From positions 7,647-71,646 of the forward strand of contig JADIYN010000025.1 of the NCBI GenBank assembly GCA_016705335.1: 64,000 bases of DNA, written 5' to 3'. The position numbers and the translations under genes are program-made. Below, piece after piece: positions 41,082-52,129 of this stretch; the first letter of the stretch is position 1, and every line of letters starts with the position of its first letter. This DNA comes from Draconibacterium sp. (GTDB lineage Bacteria > Bacteroidota > Bacteroidia > Bacteroidales > Prolixibacteraceae). The notes under the pieces were generated by a model. That model had not been told where the DNA came from. It was given only the letters and a program-made list of their open reading frames with translations, and ran no database searches.

Positions 41082-41155
41082 CGCCTTAATCAACAAAAAA
41101 CTTTATTGTAAATCAAATAAGATCATAATAAAATACATTAATGTCTGCAAATATA

Positions 41156-42376
41156 TTATTTAATAAATGTTGGGGTAACTGAAAGCATGATATAAGCCCA
41201 ATGGTTTCCGGCTTTATGGTCGCCGCCTTTTATCAGTTCCATACTTTCTGATGCTAACATGGTTGACCAGCCAGCACTAAGCGATGCGATTTCATGCACT
41301 TTATAGGATAATGAAAGATCGATTTCTGTTCCCAGATAGTTGCTGGCATCTGCACTTATTTTTCCTTCCGAAGCAAAAAAATGCAGGTCGGCATTAAAAC
41401 CGATTTTCTTTTCTGAAAGTTTGTATTTCAGAAAAAAATCATTCAAACCAACAGAATTAATGTGGTTGCCCACATAGAAATAATCCATAAAACCGTTGAA
41501 CTTATGATTGGTGCCATACATCGGATTAAACGCATAATTTTTGTCATTTTTGTCGTAAGAATTTCCGGAGAGAAATTCATACCCGGCTGTAAAACTGTTC
41601 TTTAATGAAGCTTCAAGCAAATAATTCAATGCGCTTATATCTTTTCCCGAAATGTGTTTTCCCGACTGATAATACAAATTGGCAGCCAGTGCAACACTCC
41701 CAACAGTTATTGAATAACGTCCACCCATGGTTTGACTATATTTTGACACTTGTTTTTCGTTTTCCATTACCGGAATGCCATTGTTTAAAAACAGCAAACT
41801 CAATGTATTTTTATTCCAGGTTTTATTGAACCATGCAAATTGTAAATCTTTGTAAGCATCAGGCCCATCATAAATGTTGTTTGTGATATTACTGTTTTCA
41901 TGATGTGCTATCCCGAAATGTAATTTAAAACTGTTTTCAAACTTGAAGAGAGCCAAATCGTGCGACCGGGCCTGCTGGGTCCAGCCTACATTCCCAAATA
42001 TGCGGTGATCATCGTACACCAATTCCTGACGGCCTGCTTTTAAAGAAAAGTTTTTTGCTAAAACAACATCTGCCCAGGCTTCGTGTACCGAAACAGCATA
42101 ATCTTCGTTGTTAACAAGTTGTGGCTGGCTTCCCCAGTAACGCACATCCTGTAGCGTGAGTTTTGTTTTTACGATTTCATGGCTGAATATTACATTTAAA
42201 CGCGAACGTTGCGAGGTTGGTACTGACCAATCCTGATCGGTGCTGGCAAGTGTTTTATATCCGTGATTAAACTCTGTACGAGGTCTGAATTCACCGGTTA
42301 ACGAAAACTGGGCATTAGAAACATTCACTATGCAACATGTGAAAATTATAAAACTTAAATATTTAAAAACTTTCAT
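41156..42376 (-). CDS. Alginate-export-like outer membrane beta-barrel
   Basis: An outer membrane porin-like barrel of 406 residues with signal peptide (MKVFKYLSFIIFTCCIVNVSNAQ) and an alginate-export-domain (Alginate_exp) look: FSLTGEFRPRTEFNHGYK, TSQRSRLNVIF, LQDVRYWGSQPQL, LKAGRQELVYDDHRIFG and AYIMLSVTPTFIK at the end. Such barrels in Bacteroidota are usually uncharacterised diffusion channels, and alginate is not implied. Frame intact. It lies 170 bases below nrfA on the same strand, with a palindromic repeat between them. Confidence 0.83.
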   Translation of the reverse strand: MKVFKYLSFIIFTCCIVNVSNAQFSLTGEFRPRTEFNHGYKTLASTDQDWSVPTSQRSRLNVIFSHEIVKTKLTLQDVRYWGSQPQLVNNEDYAVSVHEAWADVVLAKNFSLKAGRQELVYDDHRIFGNVGWTQQARSHDLALFKFENSFKLHFGIAHHENSNITNNIYDGPDAYKDLQFAWFNKTWNKNTLSLLFLNNGIPVMENEKQVSKYSQTMGGRYSITVGSVALAANLYYQSGKHISGKDISALNYLLEASLKNSFTAGYEFLSGNSYDKNDKNYAFNPMYGTNHKFNGFMDYFYVGNHINSVGLNDFFLKYKLSEKKIGFNADLHFFASEGKISADASNYLGTEIDLSLSYKVHEIASLSAGWSTMLASESMELIKGGDHKAGNHWAYIMLSVTPTFIK

Positions 42377-42452
42377 TTTTTCTTTTTTGAATTTGATGAT
42401 AATTGCAATTACGTAATCGACAATGTAATTTTTGGTGTATTTTATTTAACTG

Positions 42453-42528
42453 AACCACGGATTACACAGATTCTCACGGATTGTAAGAAATGTAGGTAAA
42501 TCTTTGAAAATCAGGGCAATCTGTGGTT
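42453..42528. repeat. Extragenic repeat with CCACGGATT ... AATCTGTGG arms
   Basis: AACCACGGATTACACAGATT at the left and AATCTGTGGTT at the right are imperfect complements 54 bases apart. A TCACGGATTG copy lies between them. This ACGGATTACACAGATT family of intergenic repeats is widespread in bacteria with many short extragenic repeats; the copy here is 17 bases below the nrfA stop. Confidence 0.6.
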
Positions 42529-42545
42529 AAAATCAATTCTATTTG

Positions 42546-44068
42546 TTAGTCTTTACTTTTAGCTACAGCATCGTAAGATTTTTCTCTTTTTTCAGCTTCT
42601 TTCATCCACTCAGGAACAACTGTTTTCAGGAATTCCTGTTTTTCAGCTTTCAGGGTTTTCATGTCAAGACCAATAAATTCCTGCGCTTTTTCTTTAGTGG
42701 TAATATCGGGATAGGGGATTTCCTGGTTAAAATTATGTGAGGCAAGTAATCTGGCCAGTTTTATACGTGTTTCCTGAGCAATTGTAATACCTGTTGAAAT
42801 TACCCTGCCCAATTCAATTGGCGAGTGAAAAGAAGCTCCGTGGCTGGCTGCTGCATAATCCCAACGCCATTGTGCATGGCGGATTCCCATTAAAATATCC
42901 TTCATTTCGCTTTCCGTGGCGCCCAAATCCCATGCTTTTTTTGCTTCAACATGTGCACGAACCAATTGTTCTTCCAGTTTATTTCGGTTTTCTATTATTT
43001 TATCCTGTCGGTCGTAAACATTGGCCATTAAAGTTGAAGCTTCTTCGCGATGGCATACCTGGCACGAATTGGCAATGTTGTTCAGCGGCGACTGCATTTT
43101 ATGATCGGTGTATTTTTGTCCGCCTTCACTTTTATACGGCATATGGCAGTCGGCACACGAAACGCCGCGTTGCGCATGAATACCTGTCATATAAGTTTCA
43201 TAACCGGGATGCTGAGCTTTTAACATTGGAGCTTTACTCATTGCATGTGTCCAGTCACTGAATTCAATATTGTCGTAATATTCTTCCATCGCTTCTGCCG
43301 AAAAACCGTTATCCCACGGGAATTTCAAATAATTGGCACCCTCGGCAACATTTTTGTCAAAATAATATTCAACATGACATTGTGCACAAACCAAACTCCG
43401 CATTTCCTGGTGGCTGGCTTTTTTAATGTCTTTTCCCATTCTTTCAAAAGCCTCAACTAAAGCGGGGCGTGTAATTGTAAGGTTCATGGTTTCGTTGTCG
43501 TGGCAATCGGCACAACCAATTGGGTTAACTACTTGGCTCCCAATCCGGCCCATTGTCCGGTATAAAACTGAACAACACCTTTTTGATTCATTAGTCTTGG
43601 AACATCTGGACTTTTGCAAGTCATACAGGTTGAAGGCATTGGTCCGTCGGTTTCTGATTTGGGGGCACCTGTACGCAATGTATTTTGAACATCTTTTACT
43701 GCATAAAAATGGCCACGTCCCTGGTTGTAGTCCTTTGAAAAACCATAACCGGCCCAAAGTACTACCAACCGTGGATCTTCTTCCAGCATGTCAATCATTG
43801 TGTTGCCGTTGTATTTACTTCTGAATGTTGTATCAGCGGTTCCGTAGTATGACTGGAATTCACGGGGGTAGTTTTCGCCCCAGACTTCATTTCGGGGTTC
43901 AAACTTTGCAATTTTATTTTTAGGAACATTTACGAAAGCTGCTTCTGCACGTCGTTCAACAATTGATGAAGCCAGCAGGCCAAGCAGGAAAACAACGATG
44001 ATTGTGGCAAAAAACAGCAACCAAGCCAAAGCGGGGCGTTTTTCAGTGATTTTTAAAATTGAACTCAT
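42546..44068 (-). CDS. nrfA: Cytochrome c nitrite reductase, catalytic subunit NrfA, one frameshift
   Basis: Reduces nitrite to ammonium with six electrons in the periplasm. A signal-anchor covers residues 14-36. The active-site heme motif is CMTCK (148-152), lysine-ligated as in all true NrfA. Four more CXXCH motifs follow: CADCH, CAQCH, CADCH and CQVCH, making five hemes. The Ca/active-site region PWDNGFSAEAMEEYYD and HGASFHSPIE are present. The frame breaks near 43530, between GLGAK and VVNPIG. Restored length about 506 residues. It follows nrfH by 14 bases. Confidence 0.96.
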
Positions 44069-44082
44069 TTCGGTATAAATTT

Positions 44083-44656
44083 TTAGTTGTTTGTATATTC
44101 TTTAATCCAGTTGGGTACAGGGCTTTCGGGTAGTGGTACTTTTGCGTTCGGTACACTCGAAAGGCTGTTAACTCTTCCATGCGGTACTTCTCGGTGGCAT
44201 TCCCAGCATTTGCGGTCGGTGCGGTGCACGTCAAGCCCTTCAACCATAACCGCAAGTTTTGGGTCAGTAAGTAATTTTTGAATGACACCTGATACAGTTA
44301 TTATGAACAACATTTGCTCCTTCTTCGTGAATGAAAATAACCTGTGGCTCTTTTCTGAGGGTAAAAATTGTGGCGTGTCTCATTCCGTCTTTTGCCTTGA
44401 AATAATATTTGTTGAAAACATTGTTGTGCGGAACATGACAATCGTTGCAATTGGCTACCCTGCGGTGCGAACTGTGATTCCATGTTGCATACTGCGGTGC
44501 CATAATGTGGCAATTCGTGCAGGTTTTCGGATTGTCAGAAAGGTAGGAATACGCCTTCGAAACATAAAGGATGAAAAATGATATCCCCAATAAAATCGCG
44601 GAAATCAGCATCACAGGAAATCTCCATTTTGGCGGAGGAAGTAGTTTTTTCAGCAT
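44083..44656 (-). CDS. nrfH: Cytochrome c nitrite reductase small subunit NrfH, one frameshift
   Basis: A membrane-anchored tetraheme cytochrome that passes electrons from menaquinol to NrfA. The product starts MLKKLLPPPKWRF, has one membrane anchor (about 15-36), then CTNCH, CNDCH, CIRCH and CWECH. The frame breaks near 44280 in an A5 run just after the third motif. Restored length about 190 residues. A longer reading from 44734 gives only non-homologous residues in front of MLKKLL, so I set the start at 44656. nrfH precedes nrfA in one operon under the operator candidate at 44710-44725. Confidence 0.94.
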
Positions 44657-44709
44657 TATAAAATTGGTTGTATTTATGATACAAAATGCTGTTGTTTGTA
44701 CATTTATTT

Positions 44710-44725
44710 TGTAACGAATGTTACA
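44710..44725. promoter_or_regulatory. TGTAAC-N4-GTTACA operator candidate upstream of nrfH
   Basis: TGTAACGAATGTTACA has perfect 6-base arms and a 4-base spacer, 54 bases above the nrfH start. This is the shape of a Crp/Fnr-family half-site pair (dyad with four-base spacer), fitting control by oxygen, nitrite or NO. TTGATCAA at 44744-44751 is a second small palindrome nearby. Confidence 0.5.
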
Positions 44726-44883
44726 TTTTGACAATTGCTCTGTTGATCAAAAAATTATTTAAAATCAAAATAAATAAGCATTTCATGTTTTTCAGCTATT
44801 TATTCAAATGATCATAACATTTCAATATTGTTAATTTTGTTACAGAAAATTTGAGTCAACTGCTTTAACCTTGCCAAACAAAT

Positions 44884-44892
44884 TACATTTGC
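44884..44892 (+). promoter_or_regulatory. -7 promoter element of the porin gene
   Basis: TACATTTGC fits TAnnTTTGY exactly, 19 bases before the start codon at 44912. A second match TAATTTTGT is at 44832-44840. Confidence 0.5.
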
Positions 44893-44911
44893 GAACCAAA
44901 AAAAACTAACC

Positions 44912-46151
44912 ATGAATAAAGTAGTTCTGTTTTCATTACTGATTGTAATTTCATTCAATTCATTCTCACAGGGATTTATAACCGCAAAAAACGTAAAGGT
45001 TGATTTGGCGGGCTTTGTACGCAACGATTTCATTTTTGATTCACGCCGTAATTTCGATGCATGTGATCATTTGTTGAAATGTATCCGCTGGAACCGGTTT
45101 ACGATTTAAATGGAAAGATATTAATGCGCAGTCAAGCGCTCAGTTTTTGAATACTTTTTCAAGGATTGGTACAAATTTTACCGGTCTTGAAATGGGCAAA
45201 ACGAAAGTAAGTGCTTTTATTGAAATTGATTTTACGGGCGGAACATTGACTCCAACTGTCAGGTTGCGTCATGCCTACACAGTAATTTCCTGGCCAAAAT
45301 CAAAACTTTTGGTTGGACGGACATGGCATCCAACTTTTATCGAAAAAGTATTTCCGGCAACATTAAACGAAAATACAGGATTGCCGTTTCAGGTGTTTAA
45401 CCGAAGCCCCCAATTGCGTTTTACCTATACCGCCGCAAAAGGACTTGATTTAATTGCAGCCGCAGTATATCAGTACGATTACAGCAACACCGGCCCATCG
45501 GGGAAAACTTACCAATATCAGCGCGATGCAATTATTCCAAACCTTCACGGTCAGGTTCAGTATTACAATCAAAACTGGGTGTTGGGAACTGCAATCGATT
45601 GGAAATCAATTCAGCCACGTACTTCAACTACCGGAACAACCGGCACATTTGTTACAAGTGAAAAACTAAATACATGGGCAGCCATGGCCTACATGAAATA
45701 TTCAAATGAAAAATTTATGGTGATGGCAAAATCAATGTTTGGTCAAAACATGTGCGAAAGCCTTTTGCCCAGTGGTTATGCCGTGGCATCCCTGAATACT
45801 TTAACCGGGGCAGAAACCTACACGCCTCTGAATCACATGTATAACTGGATAAATTTAACCTATGGAAATGCCTGGAAAGTTGGATTGTATGCAGGTTATC
45901 TCAAAAATCTCGGTACAACAGAAAATCCTGTCGGACCATTTTACGGAATGCCTTATTCTTCAGAAATCGACTTAATGTATAAAATTTCTCCCCAGTTAAT
46001 TTATACCTACAAAAACTTTATGTTTGGGGTTGAAATAAGCTGGACAACTGCTGCTTATGGCGATACTGATTACAGTAACAAAGGTAAAGTCATCAATACC
46101 GAAAACGTTACCAACTTCAGAAACATGATTTCTATTGCCTATAAATTCTGA
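44912..46151 (+). CDS. Porin-like outer membrane protein, frameshifted
   Basis: A beta-barrel of about 413 residues after repair. Signal peptide MNKVVLFSLLIVISFNSFSQ, then VDLAGFVRNDFIFDSRRN, the start of a porin barrel. Later parts show SKLLVGRTWHPTFIEKV, FTYTAAKGLDLIAAAVY, WVLGTAIDWKSIQPR, and a C-terminus ending NMISIAYKF with a final aromatic residue, as needed for barrel assembly. Breaks lie near 45078 and 45112; between them the chain should read YPLEPVYDLNGKDINAQ. Divergent from nrfHA and sharing its control region, so it may be co-regulated with nitrite respiration, but the substrate is unknown. Confidence 0.8.
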
Positions 46152-46160
46152 TAAAGGTGC

Positions 46161-46168
46161 TAAATTTG
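46161..46168 (+). promoter_or_regulatory. Possible -7 promoter element of the ACT-domain gene
   Basis: TAAATTTG fits TAnnTTTG, 39 bases before the start codon. The next base is A, not C/T. Confidence 0.35.
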
Positions 46169-46207
46169 AATTTTATCTTTCATCTGAACCAAAATTAAAC
46201 GAAAAGT

Positions 46208-46639
46208 ATGGCATTCGAAATATCAGTTTTTCTGAAAAACAAAATAACCCATTTTGAGGAAATCACCCGAAATCTGAGGGATGAGCATATAAATATCCGC
46301 TGTTTGACATTAACCAATATAAATCACGGCTGGGGGACCTTAAATCTTTTGGTAGATGAACCTGAAAAAGCATTTCAGGTTTTAACAGAATCAGGAAATT
46401 CAGTGGTTTTGCGTGAAGTAATTGCACTTGAAATGAAGGATGAAGCAGGTGGACTTGATGAATTGCTGTTAGAGCTTTCAAGAGCCGGAATTCATATTGA
46501 AAGTGCTTACACCCGATTGATTGCAGATAGTAAAACAGCAATTCTTTTGCTTGAAGTGCCTGATTTTATTGAAGCCACACAACGACTAAAACGAAACCAG
46601 ATTCCAATTGTTGACGATCGGCTTGTTTACGGAAAGTAA
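46208..46639 (+). CDS. Tandem ACT-domain amino-acid-binding protein
   Basis: A stand-alone regulatory protein of 143 residues with two ACT-like halves: EISVFLKNKITHFEEITRNL with INIRCLTLTN, and GGLDELLLELSRAGIHIESA with KTAILLLEVPDFIEA. ACT domains bind amino acids and regulate enzymes allosterically. In Bacteroidota such genes are often next to phenylacetate-CoA ligase (paaK-like) genes; none is in this window. Intact frame. It lies between a porin gene and a terminator, so its partner enzyme is not evident. Confidence 0.82.
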   Translation: MAFEISVFLKNKITHFEEITRNLRDEHINIRCLTLTNINHGWGTLNLLVDEPEKAFQVLTESGNSVVLREVIALEMKDEAGGLDELLLELSRAGIHIESAYTRLIADSKTAILLLEVPDFIEATQRLKRNQIPIVDDRLVYGK

Positions 46640-46714
46640 GGAACAGTAAAAATGAGAAGTTAAAAATTACTGCCAAATGCTTTGAGTAATTTCCGGGGTT
46701 GCATATCAAAAAAT

Positions 46715-46751
46715 AAAGGATTCCATCTTTTTTATCAAGACAGAATCCTTT
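46715..46751 (+). terminator. Weak terminator-like hairpin after the ACT-domain gene
   Basis: Arms AAAGGATTC / GAATCCTTT with a 19-base T-rich loop, between two convergent genes. No strong T run follows, so efficiency is doubtful. Confidence 0.45.
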
Positions 46752-46849
46752 CTGCAAAAAATAAAACTAAAAAATCGGATTTAAAAAAAGACTACGAAAT
46801 TTGAATTTAAAATTTGAATCTTACTTCAAATTTTGCAGTCCTCAATTTT

Positions 46850-49800
46850 TCAGGTTTTACATATAAATGGCACCTCAACCAGCGGCGACGTCCTTAAAAT
46901 TCTAAATAAACCCAACTGGCTTTTTAATGGGTCGATGGGCGCTTTTGCCGGCGGATTGTTCACATCGAGAACATTCTTGCTGAGCTGATCAGCAACGGTT
47001 TCATTAAAAACCACCGCTGTTTTATCAATCAACTTCTCAGCATTGTTTCTGAAATTGTCGATATGTTCAAAAGCGTTGGTAATATGCCCGAAAAGTTCAA
47101 CACACAAAACACTGAGCGATGAATCACGCGGTAATCCGTATAAATCGAGCATTTGTCTTACATCTGAATTTTTCCAGACACCAAAAGCCTGTTTAGTACT
47201 TTCTTTTTCCCATGCAATCTGTTGAAACGAATTTTGCAGAACCAGTTCATTTGTAATATTAACTATTGGCAGCCCTTTTTCTTTGAGGTACTGGTTTTTT
47301 TCTTCAAGTGAATGCTGAATGGCAGGAATCATTTCCTTCTCACTTCTTTCAGGCTTTGGTTTAAGTTCCATTTCGTTCAGCAAAATATTTCTGTAATCCA
47401 ATCCATCCGCTTGTTTTACCTGAGCATAAAGTAATGCCCATATACTTGTGCGGGGAGGGGAAGCTGTTACATTTTACCGTTATATACCGCCGTTGCATAT
47501 GGAGAATTTACTGATATCACTTTTTCATTTCGGTTGAGCAGGCACGTGAGTGTTGGTGCGGGATGCTGCAAACCTGAAACACGCAAAGCCCGGCCAAATC
47601 TGCCCTGTGCCGTACTCCACAGTTTATCGGAGTGGCCGTACCTGAATTCGTAGGTAAACATTCCAAAAAGCTCAGGACTTTCATGATGTAAACCGGAGGT
47701 AGAGGAAGAATATAGTAATGCCTGTCGATGTCAACAGATTTCTCCATTTTTTGCATGGCATCCAAACCGGCATGATCGTGCGCACTTTCAGGAGTTACAA
47801 CCCTAATATATTCCGGATTGAGTGAAAGTGGTTTTTCGTTTGGCAAATCCATTAATGACGGATGGTTGTTGCTAATCAACTGGTCGGGACTGTAAGCCAA
47901 AACGCGACAGAAAAGTGCATCGCTTTTGTCTTTCGGCGCTTTATCAAATTCAAGCCACAAATAACGGGTACGGGCTTCCGTTGCTGAATATTTTTCATTT
48001 CTGTTATACGGACTTAACGCCACACCTGCCCCAATCAACTTTGGTGTTTGTGATGGGTTGAATGTAGTTGGCAACTCAATTGCCTGTGTTTCGAATGCTG
48101 CATCGGCAAGTGGTGAATGTCCGGTATTAAACTGAGGTTCAATTAAGTACTGAACTTCCACAGTTTCGGGGAATTTGCCTTCAGCAGGTTTGTTGTCAAC
48201 AACGTCAATTAAAATAATGCGGGTGTAATCTCTGTGTATCAGCCCGTCATTTCCCTTTTGGATTGCCTGGAACGAAGCAACTTTTTTCAGTTCCAGATCA
48301 CCTGTAAATTCATAAGTTTTATTACCGATAGCAGTTATATCATTACCCATTCTTCTTCTTCGCCAGATATGAAAACTACTTGGTGCGAGGCTGTCCCAAC
48401 TCCAGTCGCGCCCGATAAACAACGTCGTACAAACCAACCAGTGATCATGCAGTTCGTGTTTGTTGGAAAAAGTTATGCTGCTGTTGTCGGGCGACATGCT
48501 GTGCCTGATCATGCTGCTGCACCAGAATTGCAAACGTTCGCCGTTTTCCGAAAGCAAAGTCAGTTCTTTTACTTTTACATCCAACTGGTTTCCCAAACGG
48601 TTTACAATATCCGGCATTCCTTCATTTCCGCCCTGTAAAGTTTTAAAAAGAATCGGGTCGAGATTAATTGTAATCGGGTCGGGTTGAAGATAAATTCCCT
48701 GTAATGTTTTTGCATTTTGAGTATCGGTAAAAATATCCTGTTCATTTTCCGATTCCTGTCGCATATTTATAACAGTGGTTTTTCCAAACCTTGAATCTAA
48801 ATTCGAGTCATTTGCATTTTTATTTCCCCAGTAATTTGCTTTTTCTTCGCCAACAGCCCGCAATGTCAACCTGATATTTCGGGCAGTGGGGAGAATGATC
48901 TCTCCTTCTGTATTTGCAATAAAATCATTGTCGGCAGGAATTGGAAATGGAGTAGTTGTATTTGTGAGATTCAAAACATTTACGTCTTTGTATGTAATTG
49001 GCACTTCAATTTCGCCGCTGGCTGAGTTTTCATCAAAAGCGCCAAATAACCTTGTGGTTTTGTACAGGGTAATGTAATGTTCGCGGCCGTTTTCACTGGC
49101 CAGATTATCCATTTTGAGCGTTTCAACCTCCACTTTTATTTCAACTGCAAATACATCAGAGTCGGGTATCCCAAACGCTTTTGCGCCTGAAGTTCCGCCC
49201 GAAGCCTGCTGTGCATTTAAAATATCCTGCACCGAGGCAGCAAGCCTGTCAACTGCATTTGTATATTTTCCGGTGTAAACCGCTGCCGGGTAACCAAGCA
49301 ATGGACGGGAAAGTACTAAAGAATTTCCTTCAAAATTGTTGTCGTCGGTATTTGATTATTTTATCGGGCAACACTATCGATGTATTGTTCCAGTTGGCAA
49401 AATACATGGGCAACCAGTAATTGTTTGCATCATTTGTACCATCATAAATCTTTGTTGGATATACCTGGTAAGGCAATTCTCCATCGTATGTACCAATATT
49501 AATGTCTTCCAAAAGCATGTTCCCATTGCTTTTAACCGAATTCAGCGATTCCCATTCGTTGTCGCCGGCGGTGCTTTTTTTTCATATCAACCTGGTAACC
49601 CATAACGCCAAGAGGGCATCAAGTCGCTCGTTTGTGTTTTTATCGACTGCCATTTGGCGCAGATACCAGATTAAAATTTGTTCATCTTCCCAACCAAGGC
49701 GGATTCCAACTTCCTTTTGCGGATGAAAACCATCCTGCTTTTCTCTTAACAGATTTCCGCTAACCGGCTGATTGGCATGCACAATAGTTGCAAAACCTTC

Positions 49801-50712
49801 GTTAAAACGGGATGCTTCAATATACAATTCATCATAAATTCCAACGGGCGATTCACCTCCTTTAACAACAGGAAAAAGAACTGCTGCAAACAAGGTTCTT
49901 GCTTCATTTTCTTCGAGGATAGGAATTCTTGCCGCATATCTTTTTATAAACGGTCCTTTTGTATCGGGCAACGAATTGAGTTGTTCCTGTGCATAATCCG
50001 TACCGTTTTGAATGTCAACATACAGCCAGCCGCCATTTTCAAAATCTCCTGCAGCAAGTTGAATCTGCGCCTCGTAAATTAAACCTGCTTGTTTTGCCAT
50101 TAAAGGCTGACGCAGTAGATGAGCATAAACTTTTCCCCAGCTCACTTTGTCGTCTTTAACAAAAGCAATTGGTGGTTTTTGGTCGCGAAGGGCACAAATA
50201 TAACTGTTGTCGGTAACAGCATTTTTTAACCGGGGCGCTGTAAAATTGAATGCCTTGCGATAACTTACAGGCAAATATTTACGGATAGCCAAATCGCGAT
50301 CCATTTCAGCTTTAGGTAATGTATGTTTTGAATTCGGATTAACATCAGTACTTCTTGCTTCATCGATATCGAAATATTTTGGCTTTCCGTTTTCATCAAC
50401 TGCATCGCGCAAAGTTTTGTAAATTTCAGCCCTGATATCAGAATAAACAAAAGGAGAAACAGGATTTACTGCCTTTTCGTTTGCCGGAATTTTACCGGGA
50501 AATTCATCGGGGTTGTTTACGACTTTTATCTCGAATTGCGGATTTACTTCAACAAAAGCTTTTGCTTTATTTCCCACTCCGTAGTTTGTGTTTACTTCAA
50601 CCAAAGGATTTATATTTCGGGGAATAAATACAATGTTCAACGATAAAACACCATTGGCATCAACGCTTTGCGGAAGAGCCATGATTGAAAATCTAGTTTG
50701 TTCGAATGACAT
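46850..50712 (-). CDS. Giant hypothetical protein C (about 1287 residues), several frameshifts
   Basis: Third and last gene of the giant-protein cluster. No signal peptide, membrane helix or known domain can be seen. It opens MSFEQTRFSIMALPQSVDAN, with SLNIVFIPRNINPLVEVNTN, then YRKAFNFTAPRLKNAVTDNS, a large middle domain, and a strongly patterned C-terminal block: GMFTYEFRYGHSDKLWSTAQ, GRFGRALRVSG, QHPAPTL, VNSPYATAV, PPRTSIWALLYAQVKQADG. That block looks selectively conserved, and I faintly recall similar text in large hypothetical proteins of Actinobacteria, unverified. Breaks lie near 49590, 49335, 47670 and 47470. It begins 25 bases after the 463-residue gene. Function unknown. Confidence 0.7.
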
Positions 50713-50737
50713 ATCTTTTAGGATTTAATGGTTATAA

Positions 50738-52129
50738 TTAAGCAATTTGCCGCGTTTCTTCCCAGCTTTCACTGAAATTGATATCGATGATAAAACAAAT
50801 GCTGATATCAATGGCAAAAGTTACCTGTGCCTTACAATTGGTTGGTGTGCCTGCCCCGGCTTTTTCGACAGAACCTTTGGCTTCAATAGTAATTGTAACA
50901 CTTACTATTCCGCCAAGCAATTCTGCGTTGCCTTTAAAAAGCATAAACGCTGTGATTTTTACCACTGAACTGCTGTCGGCATAAATCTCGACACCAACCA
51001 TAAACAAAATGCTGGCGTGCCCAACAACCGGAAGTCCGACGGTAATTTGCGCACCGAAACCAAATTTCAATGTCACACCAACTTTTGGACTTGTATCGGC
51101 TTCGAGTTTTAAATCAACATTTCCAACTGCATAAATGGTCCCAACCCCAACCGAAACACACATTACCTGCAAACCTCCATGGAAATTAAAAAATCCCCCG
51201 GCAGTTGGTAATAGCTGGCTTGGGTCGGTTGTGACTTTCAGCGCCGCATTAAAATAGACACCAATTCCGAGGCTGGCTTCCAGTTTTAAAGGTGTTTGCG
51301 GACTTTCATATAACTCTTTCGTTGGCGGAAACCTCACAAGTGGAATGTCTTTGCTGGCTTCAAATTTATATTCCCATATATTGGCGCTGTTGCTCATGGC
51401 TACTTTTAGCCCCTTTTTTAGCGCATCGCCATATTCGCCTGAACTTAAAGAAGCAAGAATTTCAAGTATTTTGATAACAGGTTCAAGCGCATCGCTAAAT
51501 TCGATTTCGGGGGTTGGCAGATTTAACGAAGGATTATCGCTGGCATTACTGCTACCTAAGTCAACTTCCTTGCCTTTTTGCGAGTTGAAGTTTCCTTTTA
51601 TTGTCATCACTTCTGTCAAAGGCCCAATGGAAACTACCATTGCAAGGTTATTCATACGGCCTTTCCATGTGTCGGCTAAATCACCTGCAAACGAATCAAC
51701 ATCAAAATCAAATTTTCCGACGTAATCTTTTTGCGCTTGACCTTTTGGTTTGCTGCTAGCTTTATATTGAACTGCAATTACCAATTTTCCCGGGTAGTCA
51801 ATCAAAGGGTAGTCAAATGAGGGCAAATCGAATTTTAAAGCTTTGTCGGCAACACCATTAACAGCGCCTTTTGCCAGTTCGTATCCCTGATCCAATATTT
51901 TGCCGGCTTCCTCTTTAGCTTTTAATTGAAGCACATTTAATACATCACCGGCATCAGGCAGATTTATTTTGTTGAACGCATCCAACGGATTATTTCCGGC
52001 ACCAACTCCTTTTAACAATGAAATTGCCTGTCCGAAATTGCTTTCAGCATCGCCAATATTTGGGAAAATACCTTTGCTGTTAAGTAATCTGGAAGAATCG
52101 GCAAGAAGTGGGGGCGTTTTACTCAGCAA
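50738..52129 (-). CDS. Hypothetical protein B (463 residues), beta- and glycine-rich C-terminal half
   Basis: Middle gene of the cluster, intact. The N-terminal 110 residues look helical (LLADSSRLLNSKGIFPN, ILDQGYELAKGAVNGVADKA). From about residue 285 to 450 it is a run of alternating hydrophobic and polar residues with many glycines: LEASLGIGVYFNAALKV, GTIYAVGNVDLKLEAD, VGVTLKFGFGAQITVGLPVV, FMVGVEIYADSSSVVKITA, GGIVSVTITIEAKGS. This is the pattern of long beta strands, as in lipid-binding sandwiches, pore formers or barrels. No signal peptide. Its start codon overlaps the stop of protein A by seven bases. Function unknown. Confidence 0.75.
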   Translation of the reverse strand: MLSKTPPLLADSSRLLNSKGIFPNIGDAESNFGQAISLLKGVGAGNNPLDAFNKINLPDAGDVLNVLQLKAKEEAGKILDQGYELAKGAVNGVADKALKFDLPSFDYPLIDYPGKLVIAVQYKASSKPKGQAQKDYVGKFDFDVDSFAGDLADTWKGRMNNLAMVVSIGPLTEVMTIKGNFNSQKGKEVDLGSSNASDNPSLNLPTPEIEFSDALEPVIKILEILASLSSGEYGDALKKGLKVAMSNSANIWEYKFEASKDIPLVRFPPTKELYESPQTPLKLEASLGIGVYFNAALKVTTDPSQLLPTAGGFFNFHGGLQVMCVSVGVGTIYAVGNVDLKLEADTSPKVGVTLKFGFGAQITVGLPVVGHASILFMVGVEIYADSSSVVKITAFMLFKGNAELLGGIVSVTITIEAKGSVEKAGAGTPTNCKAQVTFAIDISICFIIDINFSESWEETRQIA

